Source: Nitrospirota bacterium (lineage in GTDB: Bacteria > Nitrospirota_A > Leptospirillia > Leptospirillales > Leptospirillaceae). From it: a stretch of DNA of 5,710 bases. The notes below the pieces were generated by a model. It was not told the origin of the DNA, searched no databases, and saw nothing but the letters and a program-made list of their open reading frames with translations. The DNA lies in contig JAMCWZ010000126.1 of the NCBI GenBank assembly GCA_023480765.1, forward strand, positions 1 through 5,710. The letters are read 5' to 3'. Below are positions 1 to 5,710 of this stretch, piece by piece. The first letter of the stretch is position 1. The number at the start of each line of letters is the position of its first letter. Position numbers and translations under genes: made by a program.

Positions 1-1381
1 GGCTTTTGGCCTGAACCTTAAGGAGAAAGGGAACCCCGACAAAGGGATATTTTTCCCGTATTTTCCGGGACAGAAATTGCCGGTATTGAAGGGAAATCCC
101 TTCCGGTTTGTTGGAAAAAGCCATGATGACAGTCGGGGCGATCTGCACTTGTGTCACATAAAAGATGCGGACCGGATAGTTCTTGAGCCGTGGGGGCGGG
201 GAGGCCTGAACGATTGGCAGGAGAAGATTGTTGAGCTCCGATGTCGTGATGCGGGTAAAGTACCAGTCCCGGACTGTCGCAATATGTCCGAAGAGCTGGG
301 AGACATGAAATCCCGTCCGGGCGGAACAACCGAACATGGGAGCAAAGGACAGAAACGGATAGCGTTCCCGGACGTCCCGAAAAGGAGGCGCCTGTGATGG
401 ACCGGATGATTTCAGCGTGTCCCATTTGTTCCAGGCAAGAATCAGTCCTCTCCGGTGATCGATGACCTGCCGGATGATCCGGAGATCTCCATCCGTCAGT
501 CCGTCTTCGGCCGACAGGAGAACAACGGCGATTTCGGATTCCAGAATGGCCCTGTCGGTCCGGATCTGTGCGTAGAGTTCCGAGGCTTCCGCCACTTTCC
601 CTTTCTTTCTGAGTCCAGCCGTGTCGACGAAATGATAGGTTTTGTCCCGAAAGGTGACCAGGGTGTCGATCGCATCCCGGGTGGTTCCCGGAATCGGGCT
701 TGTGACAAGCCGTTCCTCTCCCAATAGCCGATTGACCAGTGTCGATTTCCCGACATTCGGTCGCCCGATGACGGCGACCCTGGGAGGATCGGCGATTCGC
801 CTCTGGAGCCAGGCCTGAAGATCGGATTCCGAGGCCTCCGAAAACCGGATGCCCGGATCAACCGGAAAGGCGTCTTCCGTGTCCGGCATAAGATCCAGAA
901 AGGGATCCAGCAGGGCATCGACATTTCGTCCGTGAGCGGCGGAGATGCCGATCAGGGGAGCGACGCCGTGACGATGGAAGTCGGCCAGAACTTCTTCGGT
1001 TTTGACCGTGTCCACCTTGTTGACGGCAAACACCGACGGTTTTTCCGATCGGCGGATCCGCCCGATGACATCGGCGTCAACCGGCAGATATCCCTCGCGA
1101 CCGTCCATGACGTAGATGACGGCATCCGCTTCTTCCAGAGCAAAGAGAGCCTGTTTGCGGATCGATTCTCCAAGGGGATGGTCGTCCCCGAACAGAATCC
1201 CTCCTGTGTCGACAAGCCGGAAGCTTTTCCGTCCGATGGTTCCCTGGCTGTAGTGACGATCCCGGGTGACTCCCGGCCGGTCTTCAACAATGGCTTCCCG
1301 TCGGGAAAGAAGGCGGTTGAACAGGGTGGACTTCCCGACGTTTGGCCGGCCCAGAATGGCGATCAGGGGGGGGATCTTCAT
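1..1381 (-). CDS. der: Ribosome-assembly GTPase Der (EngA), 3' end just outside window
   Basis: Der is an essential GTPase with two G domains in tandem and a KH-like C-terminal domain; it acts in maturation of the 50S ribosomal subunit in the cytoplasm. Reading the minus strand from ATG at 1381 gives 460 codons with no stop before base 1. First G domain: GRPNVGKS at residues 11-18, DTGG at 58-61, NKVD at 121-124. A short linker follows, then the second G domain: GRPNVGKS at 206-213, DTAGLRKKGK from 253, NKWD at 318-321, and a G5-like CSA near 350. The C-terminal part (about 375-460) has the KH-domain pattern ending in IREKYPFVGVPF, close to the usual end of a 440-490 residue family, so only a few residues are missing. 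The start overlaps the upstream gene's stop as ATGA (1381-1378), implying translational coupling. One oddity: the aspartate common in the VVLD strand of the second G domain is serine (about 290). Identification is certain; only the C-terminus is unseen. Confidence 0.97.
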   Translation of the reverse strand, partial: MKIPPLIAILGRPNVGKSTLFNRLLSRREAIVEDRPGVTRDRHYSQGTIGRKSFRLVDTGGILFGDDHPLGESIRKQALFALEEADAVIYVMDGREGYLPVDADVIGRIRRSEKPSVFAVNKVDTVKTEEVLADFHRHGVAPLIGISAAHGRNVDALLDPFLDLMPDTEDAFPVDPGIRFSEASESDLQAWLQRRIADPPRVAVIGRPNVGKSTLVNRLLGEERLVTSPIPGTTRDAIDTLVTFRDKTYHFVDTAGLRKKGKVAEASELYAQIRTDRAILESEIAVVLLSAEDGLTDGDLRIIRQVIDHRRGLILAWNKWDTLKSSGPSQAPPFRDVRERYPFLSFAPMFGCSARTGFHVSQLFGHIATVRDWYFTRITTSELNNLLLPIVQASPPPRLKNYPVRIFYVTQVQIAPTVIMAFSNKPEGISLQYRQFLSRKIREKYPFVGVPFLLKVQAKS

Positions 1382-2070
1382 CGGCTGGCCGGTCCTTTCC
1401 TCTCGAACCGTTTTCGGGTGAAGTAGGGCGTTTTCGTCACGACGCCCCAGAAGCCGGGAAGACGGGAATAGAGCGACCATTGGTCATCCTGAAGATCGTC
1501 CTCAAGAAGGAAGCGGGGAAGATCCGGGGGCGGGGGGGCGACCAGAAAACGGCCGTTCAGGATCAGGGAAGTCGCCTTTGTTCCCGCAGAAGAAACGGGG
1601 CCGGACGTTCTCGTCCAGAAGGAGACCGGAGAGCCAAGGGCCGGAGGAGAAACTTCAGGGGGAAGGACGACATGGAGAGGAAGGCGTGTCCGGGTGGAAA
1701 GGAGGGCTTCCCGAAAAGAATCCAGGGCGGAAGTGGTGAGGAGTTTTTCCGAAGGCTCAAGAAATCCCCGGATGGGAGTCCGGGAGAGAAACTGGAGAAA
1801 TTCCGGAAAAGTGGAAAGCCGGTAGGGGGCTCCAGTCCGAGGAGAAAGGACCGGGCGGGATGCGCGATCCTCCGCTGAACTCTTCTCCAGATCGATGTTG
1901 CCGCCCACGGCCGGCAGGACTGGACGGGGGGCAAGAAGGATCGGACCGTCAACGGTCGACCAGAGACGGACAAGGACCCCGTCCGCCCATTCAGAAACGG
2001 CCAGGGAACAGGACTCAAGTGTATCGGAAGGAGCCCTTTCGGGAGACCCTCCATCACCAATGATCCACAT
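1378..2070 (-). CDS. Unrecognised 230-residue protein, possibly a diverged lipoate/biotin ligase-like fold
   Basis: I do not firmly recognise this protein. Its codon use matches the neighbouring genes, it fills the space between a small membrane protein and der, and its TGA overlaps the der start (ATGA), so it is very probably translated. ATG at 2070 is the only ATG in the frame and a TGA lies nine codons upstream; no clear Shine-Dalgarno is visible, so initiation may be weak or coupled. The N-terminus (MWII..G, then LAVSEWADGVLVRLWS at about 23-38) and a later stretch (about 163-180, AGTKATSLILNGRFLV) resemble in layout the LplA/BirA ligase fold: an early helix followed by an LRLW-like strand, and a G-x-K motif before a G-x-L-L strand. 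The usual RRPTGGGAV motif is not intact; only a loose counterpart (RPVLSPRTGAP at about 72-82) is seen. A proline run (APPPPD) comes from a G-rich tract near 1527-1538. Without the key motif, ligase activity cannot be assumed. There are no membrane segments and no signal peptide. Confidence 0.8.
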   Translation of the reverse strand: MWIIGDGGSPERAPSDTLESCSLAVSEWADGVLVRLWSTVDGPILLAPRPVLPAVGGNIDLEKSSAEDRASRPVLSPRTGAPYRLSTFPEFLQFLSRTPIRGFLEPSEKLLTTSALDSFREALLSTRTRLPLHVVLPPEVSPPALGSPVSFWTRTSGPVSSAGTKATSLILNGRFLVAPPPPDLPRFLLEDDLQDDQWSLYSRLPGFWGVVTKTPYFTRKRFERKGPASR

Positions 2071-2116
2071 AGAAAGATGGCTGCTCGTCTGTCAAAATTT
2101 GGCTGTTTTCCCGGTT

Positions 2117-2299
2117 TCAGTCCTTGCGGAAAATCCGGGGTTTTTCGGTGAATTCAGGGGGATGGGTGCGACGGACGAATCTCTGGTAGATCCACTGGAG
2201 GAAAATGACGATCAATCCTCCCGCCATGACGGCCAGAAATCCGTAAACCATGACAACATTGATTCTGGAAACGTGGTCGTAGATCTCGTTGCCGGACAT
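2117..2299 (-). CDS. Small single-span membrane protein, 60 residues, unknown function
   Basis: A short ORF from ATG at 2299 with a GAAAGGG ribosome binding site (2312-2306) six bases upstream. It has a short polar N-terminus (MSGNEIYDHVSR), one hydrophobic helix at about residues 15-38 ending in QWIYQ, then a basic, proline-containing tail (RFVRRTHPPEF, ending RKD). By the positive-inside rule the tail should face the cytoplasm. Codon use matches the flanking genes, which together with the good ribosome binding site argues for a real gene. It is the first gene of the minus-strand block, 46 bases ahead of the 230-residue protein. Its size and topology recall small accessory subunits of membrane complexes, but no family-specific motif is visible and no function is assigned. 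Confidence 0.75.
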   Translation of the reverse strand: MSGNEIYDHVSRINVVMVYGFLAVMAGGLIVIFLQWIYQRFVRRTHPPEFTEKPRIFRKD

Positions 2300-2333
2300 C
2301 GAAGGCCCTTTCTTTCAGCATCAAACGTCTCTT

Positions 2334-2362
2334 ACACTATCACTGGATGTCTTTTTTTTCAA
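2334..2362 (-). promoter_or_regulatory. Candidate sigma70-type promoter for the minus-strand operon
   Basis: On the minus strand TTGAAA (2362-2357) matches TTGACA at five of six positions. A 17-base spacer follows, then TAGTGT (2339-2334) preceded by TGA, which gives an extended -10 (TGnTAGTGT). Transcription would begin near 2327, leaving a leader of roughly 28 bases before the ATG at 2299. The -10 match is only three of six, so this rests mainly on spacing, the TG extension and position. The -35 lies inside the left arm of the inverted repeat, so anything bound there could control it. Confidence 0.35.
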
Positions 2363-2393
2363 CAGAAAAAGCCTTTTGGGGTCTGTTGAAAAA
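2355..2393. repeat. Perfect 12-bp inverted repeat in the divergent intergenic region
   Basis: TTTTTCAACAGA at 2355-2366 is exactly mirrored by TCTGTTGAAAAA at 2382-2393, with a 15-base spacer that itself contains AAAA-GCC-TTTT. Its centre (about 2374) is 75 bases from the minus-strand ATG and 77 bases from the plus-strand GTG. No U-tract follows the stem on either strand, so it is not a standard terminator. It may be an operator for a dimeric regulator shared by both directions, a leader hairpin, or the remains of a small mobile element; the sequence alone does not decide. Confidence 0.8.
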
Positions 2394-2434
2394 CGTTCCG
2401 TGACAGCGCTTCGACCCTGACAAAGAGACGATGC

Positions 2435-2441
2435 GAGGAGG
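2435..2441 (+). promoter_or_regulatory. Ribosome binding site GAGGAGG that decides the permease start
   Basis: GAGGAGG directly abuts ATG at 2442, which is too close for normal initiation on that codon. It sits nine bases before the in-frame GTG at 2451, so GTG is the more likely start and the longer ATG version is probably over-extended by three codons. Confidence 0.7.
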
Positions 2442-2450
2442 ATGCGAACA

Positions 2451-3884
2451 GTGCAGGAAGAGTCCGCTCAAGACCGGGAGAGAACAGGCATCCGCCCTGT
2501 TTCTCCAGGGGAGAGAACCTACGGATTCTTCGACCTTTTCTGGAACTGGTTCGGGGATGGGGCGAATGCATCGAGCTGGTATTTCGGAGGGCTCCTGGCC
2601 CTTTCCGGCGTCTCTTTCCTTTTCTGGAACACGTTTTTCTGGACTCCCCTGATCATCCTTCCCTGGGCAACGCTGGCCTACATGGCCTATCGGACGGGAG
2701 GAACAACCGTCGTTCTCGCCCGTCCAGCCCTGGGAGTCGTGGGTGGCTCTCTTTTTCTGGGAATTTCGGAAATGGTCGTCCAGATCGGCTGGACGACGGT
2801 GACGACCTACATCGGAGCTGTTTCCCTCGTGCAAATCTGGAATGGTGGAGGGGTGAACGGCGTCTCTTCGTCCGGAAAAGGCGCACTGATTCTTCCCATC
2901 GCTCTGATTGCCCTTCTTCAGGGGACGGTGGCCACTCTTGGGCCGAAAGCGATCCGGATCCTGAAATGGGTCGCGTCTCTCCTTTTGGTCGGCTTTGGCG
3001 GTGTGGAGACCTATGAAGTTCTCTCCCGGTGGGATTTGCCCCGGATTCTGTCCTACGGGAAGGCTGCTCCGGTGTTGACACCCGTCCAGCTTCTGGATAT
3101 TTCGTTTATCAATATCTGGACCTGGCTGCAGGTGGGGGATTTTGCCAGATTGTCGAAAAATCCGAGAGTGGCCGTCTGGGCTTCGTGGCTGGGCATCTGG
3201 AGCGGGCAGGCCTGGTTTGTTTTGGTGGGAGCCATCGGGGTCATCGGTCTGGGACTTGCCACGGGACATTCCAGCCCCCAGGACAGTGACCCCGCGCGTC
3301 TGATGGGACATCTGGGGTTGTCGGGCGTGGCCCTGTCGGTCATTTTTCTGTCGTCCGTCAGTGTCAGTTCAAGCAATCTTTATGGCGCCGGCATGGCATT
3401 ACAGGCGTTGTGGAAGCGTTCCAAAAACACGTCGCATTCCCGGAAAGCGCTGGGGCTGGTGTCCCTGATCCAGGTCGTGACCTCCTTCCTGCCCCTGTTC
3501 TTTGCAAGCTTTATCGGTTACTTCACGACATTCCTGTCGACCATCGGGGGGATCTTCATTCCCCTGTGGAGCCTTGTGCTGACGGATTACCTCTGGTACC
3601 GGAAACGGCAACTGGATGTTCCTTCTCTCTATGATCTTTCCCCCGGTTCCCGCTACTGGGGGAGGGGAGGGTTCCATCTCCCCGGATTTCTGGCCCTGGG
3701 ACTCGGAGTCACGTTCTATTATCTGTTGCCCCAAATGGCTCCTGTCGTTGTTCAGACCGTCGGGGTCACCTTCCCGACGATCCTGTGGACAGGTGGTTTG
3801 TATCTCCTCTCCTTGCGTTGGCGGGGAGAGGAGGAACTGTGCCGGATGAAGTTTCCGGCGGATGAAGGAGAAGAGAATGGCTGA
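2451..3884 (+). CDS. NCS1-family permease (nucleobase or related compound transporter)
   Basis: An inner-membrane secondary transporter of the nucleobase-cation-symport-1 family, whose members import cytosine, purines, allantoin, hydantoins or thiamine precursors with H+ or Na+. The 477 residues (from GTG 2451) fit the family's 420-500. A soluble N-terminus of about 20 residues leads into the family signature ERTYGFFDLFWNWFGDGAN (21-39) at the first helix. Further family features follow: GTTVVLARPALG (about 84-95), QIGWTTVTTYIGA in the third helix, the helix 6 region FINIWTWLQVGDFARLSKNPR (about 218-238), and STIGGIFIPLWSLVLTDYLWYRKRQLDVPSLYD (about 363-395), the typical NCS1 segment before a YxxxKRQ-D-V loop. 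About twelve hydrophobic segments are visible, ending in an acidic tail. The substrate cannot be read from sequence. The 3' end overlaps the NDH-2 start by 8 bases, so the two are co-transcribed. Confidence 0.88.
   Translation: MQEESAQDRERTGIRPVSPGERTYGFFDLFWNWFGDGANASSWYFGGLLALSGVSFLFWNTFFWTPLIILPWATLAYMAYRTGGTTVVLARPALGVVGGSLFLGISEMVVQIGWTTVTTYIGAVSLVQIWNGGGVNGVSSSGKGALILPIALIALLQGTVATLGPKAIRILKWVASLLLVGFGGVETYEVLSRWDLPRILSYGKAAPVLTPVQLLDISFINIWTWLQVGDFARLSKNPRVAVWASWLGIWSGQAWFVLVGAIGVIGLGLATGHSSPQDSDPARLMGHLGLSGVALSVIFLSSVSVSSSNLYGAGMALQALWKRSKNTSHSRKALGLVSLIQVVTSFLPLFFASFIGYFTTFLSTIGGIFIPLWSLVLTDYLWYRKRQLDVPSLYDLSPGSRYWGRGGFHLPGFLALGLGVTFYYLLPQMAPVVVQTVGVTFPTILWTGGLYLLSLRWRGEEELCRMKFPADEGEENG
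3865..3870 (+). promoter_or_regulatory. Ribosome binding site AAGGAG that decides the NDH-2 start
   Basis: AAGGAG lies six bases ahead of ATG at 3877 and downstream of an earlier in-frame ATG at 3862. The earlier ATG has no comparable site, so 3877 is preferred. The site is inside the 3' end of the permease gene, which suits coupled translation. Confidence 0.75.
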
Positions 3885-5268
3885 GGTTCACCCCAAAGAC
3901 ATGTCCGGGACCGGGTCCGCGGAAAAACCCTATCGGATCCTGATACTGGGAGCGGGTTTTGGCGGTCTCTATACGGCCGTCTATCTGGACAGGTTCCTCA
4001 AAAAACACCCGAATGTCTGGATCACGGTCATTGATCGCCGGAACTACTTTTTGTTCACCCCCATGCTTCACAGCACGGCCACGGGTTCTCTGGAGCCACG
4101 CTACATCGCCCATTCGGTCCGAAAAATCTTTCGGCGGACGAGGGTTCATGCCCATATCGGGGAGGTCCGGAACATCGATCTCCAGAACAAAATTGTGCAG
4201 ACGGAACACCGGGCTCTCCCGTTCGATGATCTGGTGATCTCTCTGGGGAGCGAAACCAACTTTTATGGTCTCGAGTCCCGTCTTGAAAATATTTTTACCC
4301 TGAAATCCCTGAAAGATGCGTCCGCGATCAACAACCATCTGATACGGATGTTCGAAAAGGCCTATTGGGAAGAGGATTCCGAAGCCCGCCGGGCGGCCCT
4401 GACATTCGTGGTTGTCGGGGGAGGGCCGACGGGCGTCGAGCTGGCGGGCGAGATTCATGAATACGCGCATCGGGAGCTTCTCCGGGACTTTGGCCGTCGG
4501 ATCTCGAAAGACGAGATCCGCGTCATCCTTGTCGAAGCCACCGGAAAAATTCTCCCGTCGCTCCCGGAAAAGCTGTCTCTGGAAGCGCTCGACCGGCTCC
4601 GGAAGATCGGGATCGAGGTGATTCTGGAAGGCCGGCTGGAAGAATATCGAAAAGGCGTCATGAGTCTTTCCGGAAAGCCCCCGATCCGGGCGGAAACGCT
4701 CGTCTGGGCCGCGGGGGTCCGGACCAATCCGTTAGTCGCCTCGCTTCCGTTTGAAAAAGACGGGCAAAACAGGATTCGGGTCAAGGGGACGCTGGAAAGC
4801 CTGTCCATGGAACACGTCTGGGTCGTGGGAGACAATGCGTCGTGTCTGAATCCCTGGGAAGGACGCCCTTATCCGCCGACCGCCCAGACCGCGGTTCGTC
4901 AGGCGCGCACGGTCGCCCAAAACATCGTGGCCCGGTTGTCCCGGAAACCGGAAAAGATTTTTGCACACAATCATGTGGGCGGTTTCGTCTCGATCGGAGA
5001 CAACTACGCCCTGCTTTCCGCCAAGCAGTTTACCCTGAGCGGCATCTTGGGATGGTTTCTCTGGAACCTGGTCTATATCCACAAGCTGCCGATCATCCGC
5101 TACCGGCGTTTCGCGTCTGGCCTATTCCATGTCCAACAACTTCCTGATTCATCCGATCTTCCGGCATACGACGATCCGCTGGAAGACGCCCGTCTATTCC
5201 CTCGTCTTCTTCGGGATACTCTCCACCGCGATCGTCGCGTTCTTCCCCTATCTGGACATTCTGGCTGA
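3877..5268 (+). CDS. ndh: Type II NADH:quinone oxidoreductase (NDH-2), 3' end replaced by out-of-frame permease DNA
   Basis: NDH-2 is a single-subunit FAD enzyme on the inner face of the cytoplasmic membrane that passes electrons from NADH to quinone without pumping protons. Seen here (numbering from ATG 3877): FAD-binding GAGFGG at 25-30 with D53 ending the second strand, NYFLFTPMLH at 56-65, NAD-binding GGGPTGVELAGE at 181-192 with acidic E220 that favours NADH over NADPH, AAGVRTNPL near 275, the second FAD contact GDNA at 318-321, and the quinone-site motif AQTAVRQ at 336-342. There is no redox cysteine pair, which argues against sulfide:quinone reductase. Homology continues through GWFLWNLVYIHKLP (about 392-405) and then stops. 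The family should continue with a basic amphipathic anchor (R-K-x-R-V..DW..D..F), but the frame instead enters an amino acid permease sequence one base out of phase. The last 54 or so residues (arginine- and leucine-rich) are therefore not NDH-2. Loss of the anchor probably harms membrane attachment. Confidence 0.9.
   Translation: MAEVHPKDMSGTGSAEKPYRILILGAGFGGLYTAVYLDRFLKKHPNVWITVIDRRNYFLFTPMLHSTATGSLEPRYIAHSVRKIFRRTRVHAHIGEVRNIDLQNKIVQTEHRALPFDDLVISLGSETNFYGLESRLENIFTLKSLKDASAINNHLIRMFEKAYWEEDSEARRAALTFVVVGGGPTGVELAGEIHEYAHRELLRDFGRRISKDEIRVILVEATGKILPSLPEKLSLEALDRLRKIGIEVILEGRLEEYRKGVMSLSGKPPIRAETLVWAAGVRTNPLVASLPFEKDGQNRIRVKGTLESLSMEHVWVVGDNASCLNPWEGRPYPPTAQTAVRQARTVAQNIVARLSRKPEKIFAHNHVGGFVSIGDNYALLSAKQFTLSGILGWFLWNLVYIHKLPIIRYRRFASGLFHVQQLPDSSDLPAYDDPLEDARLFPRLLRDTLHRDRRVLPLSGHSG
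5088..5104 (+). other. Junction between ndh and an APC permease gene
   Basis: Upstream of this stretch the frame with codons starting at 5101 is NDH-2 (ending KLP near 5083-5091). Downstream, the frame starting at 5102 is the permease (TGVSRLAYSM). Both genes read rightward but are offset by one base, so the join is not a working fusion. The exact breakpoint cannot be fixed because neither parent sequence is available; it could lie anywhere in this stretch. No target-site duplication, insertion-sequence end or direct repeat is visible around it. Confidence 0.8.
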
Positions 5269-5710
5269 CCTCTATAACTATGGCGCGATGTTGTCCTTTA
5301 CCATGACGCACCTGGCACTCATCGTCCTCCGGAACAAGGAACCGAATCTGCCCCGTCCGTTCCGGATCCCGCTGTCGCTGGTCATCAAGGGGAAGGAAAT
5401 CCCCATGACGGCGGTTTTCGGTCTTTTCGGGACGGGAGGCGTCTTCATCATGGTTCTGCTCTTCCACAAATACGGACGCGTTTTCGGAACCGTCTGGATG
5501 ATCGGGGGGATACTCTACTATCTCTGGTTCCGTCGCCGGGAATCTCTCCCTGTCATGCAACGCGTCCAGATTACCGACCTGCCGGACACACCTGAAAAGT
5601 CGGTACCGCACAAACGTTTCCTTGTCGCCACCAGTCCGACCCGACCGTCCCCCATGCTCCGGGACGTCTGCAAGATCGCCCGGGCCGACGACGCGCGCAT
5701 CACGGTCCTT
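5102..5710 (+). pseudogene. 5'-truncated APC-superfamily amino acid permease with C-terminal Usp-like domain; continues beyond window
   Basis: In frame from 5102 the translation is open to the window end, 203 codons. It starts TGVSRLAYSMSNN, the conserved loop after helix 8 of bacterial APC amino acid permeases. Four hydrophobic segments follow, matching helices 9-12: TPVYSLVFFGILSTAIVAFF (about 5192-5251), ILADLYNYGAMLSFTMTH (about 5258-5311), a glycine-rich segment at about 5408-5466 and GTVWMIGGILYYLWF (about 5486-5530). The family hallmark LRNKEPNLPRPFRIP lies between helices 10 and 11. After a hydrophilic linker, KRFLVATSPTRPSPMLRDV and then ARADDARITVL (5624-5710) looks like the first strand-helix-strand of a universal stress protein domain, a known C-terminal addition in permeases of this type. 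Helices 1-8 are absent, replaced upstream by ndh, so a functional transporter is not encoded here. An internal ATG at 5129 could start a short membrane peptide, but no good ribosome binding site precedes it. Confidence 0.88.

Larger units (their letters stand above)
2300..2434. promoter_or_regulatory. Divergent intergenic region between the two operons
   Basis: These 135 bases separate the small membrane protein gene from the permease gene and are more AT-rich than their surroundings, with a run of eight T at 2352-2359. They hold the minus-strand ribosome binding site (2306-2312), the candidate minus promoter, and the 12-bp inverted repeat. On the plus strand TTGAAA at 2387-2392 could be a -35, but no acceptable -10 lies 16-19 bases downstream (the 17-base position reads TTCGAC), so the permease promoter is not identified. 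No TPP or purine riboswitch core sequence was found. Confidence 0.6.

Noticed and set aside
932..1426. 164-residue plus-strand ORF opposite der
   Set aside because: The opposite strand encodes Der with all its GTPase motifs through this stretch; the plus-strand translation has no recognisable domain and is an antisense shadow.
1520..1545. G-rich tract as a G-quadruplex or slippage site
   Set aside because: It encodes a simple proline run in the minus-strand gene, and that frame stays open with consistent codon use on both sides, so no slippage is indicated.
2355..2400. Intrinsic terminator at the inverted repeat
   Set aside because: On both strands the hairpin is followed by A-rich sequence, not a U-tract, and no gene ends toward it.
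2300..2440. TPP or purine riboswitch ahead of the NCS1 permease
   Set aside because: The conserved TPP-box and purine-switch core sequences are not present in the short leader.
2340..3311. 323-residue minus-strand ORF
   Set aside because: It lies antisense to the NCS1 permease; its composition (many P, R, Q, H, S) is typical of reading a hydrophobic membrane gene backwards.
3766..4470. 234-residue minus-strand ORF
   Set aside because: Antisense to the permease end and the NDH-2 FAD/NAD region, where the plus-strand motifs are unambiguous.
5080..5110. Programmed frameshift producing an NDH-2-permease fusion
   Set aside because: No slippery heptamer or downstream structure is evident, and the permease part would start at helix 9 without helices 1-8, so the fusion would not be a sensible product.
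5093..5611. 172-residue minus-strand ORF
   Set aside because: Antisense to the APC permease fragment; charged, low-information translation with no domain.

Overview
The window carries two divergently transcribed gene blocks separated by a short control region at about 2300-2434, and it ends in a gene-gene chimera. GC content looks to be in the high fifties by eye. All real genes share one codon style (CGG, GGA, CTC/CTG, TCC, GAA, GTC). The combination of Der, a single-subunit NADH dehydrogenase and this codon style would fit an acidophilic Nitrospirota such as Leptospirillum. That placement is an impression from memory, not something the sequence proves.

Minus strand, read right to left: a 60-residue single-span membrane protein (2299-2117), a 230-residue unrecognised protein that may be a very diverged lipoate/biotin-ligase-like protein (2070-1378), and the ribosome-assembly GTPase Der (1381 to beyond base 1). 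The last two overlap by ATGA. The three look like one operon, and a plausible promoter for it lies at 2362-2334. Der lacks only its last few residues, which lie outside the window.

Control region: a 12-bp inverted repeat (2355-2393) is centred almost equally far from the two outward start codons. Its left arm contains the -35-like box of the minus-strand promoter.

Plus strand: an NCS1-family nucleobase/related-compound permease (GTG start at 2451) overlaps by 8 bases a type II NADH dehydrogenase (NDH-2, start at 3877). NDH-2 is normal up to about residue 405, where the reading frame runs into DNA belonging to another gene. From about 5093-5102 onward the +1 frame encodes the C-terminal half of an APC-superfamily amino acid permease followed by the start of a universal-stress-protein domain, open to the window end. 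The annotated end of NDH-2 (about 54 residues) is therefore permease DNA read in the wrong frame. The enzyme has lost its normal C-terminal membrane-binding segment and the permease has lost its first two thirds. This is either a real deletion or recombination scar or an assembly/cloning chimera, and it is the most notable feature of the window.

I found no CRISPR array, tRNA, rRNA, complete insertion sequence or convincing new defence or biosynthetic system.
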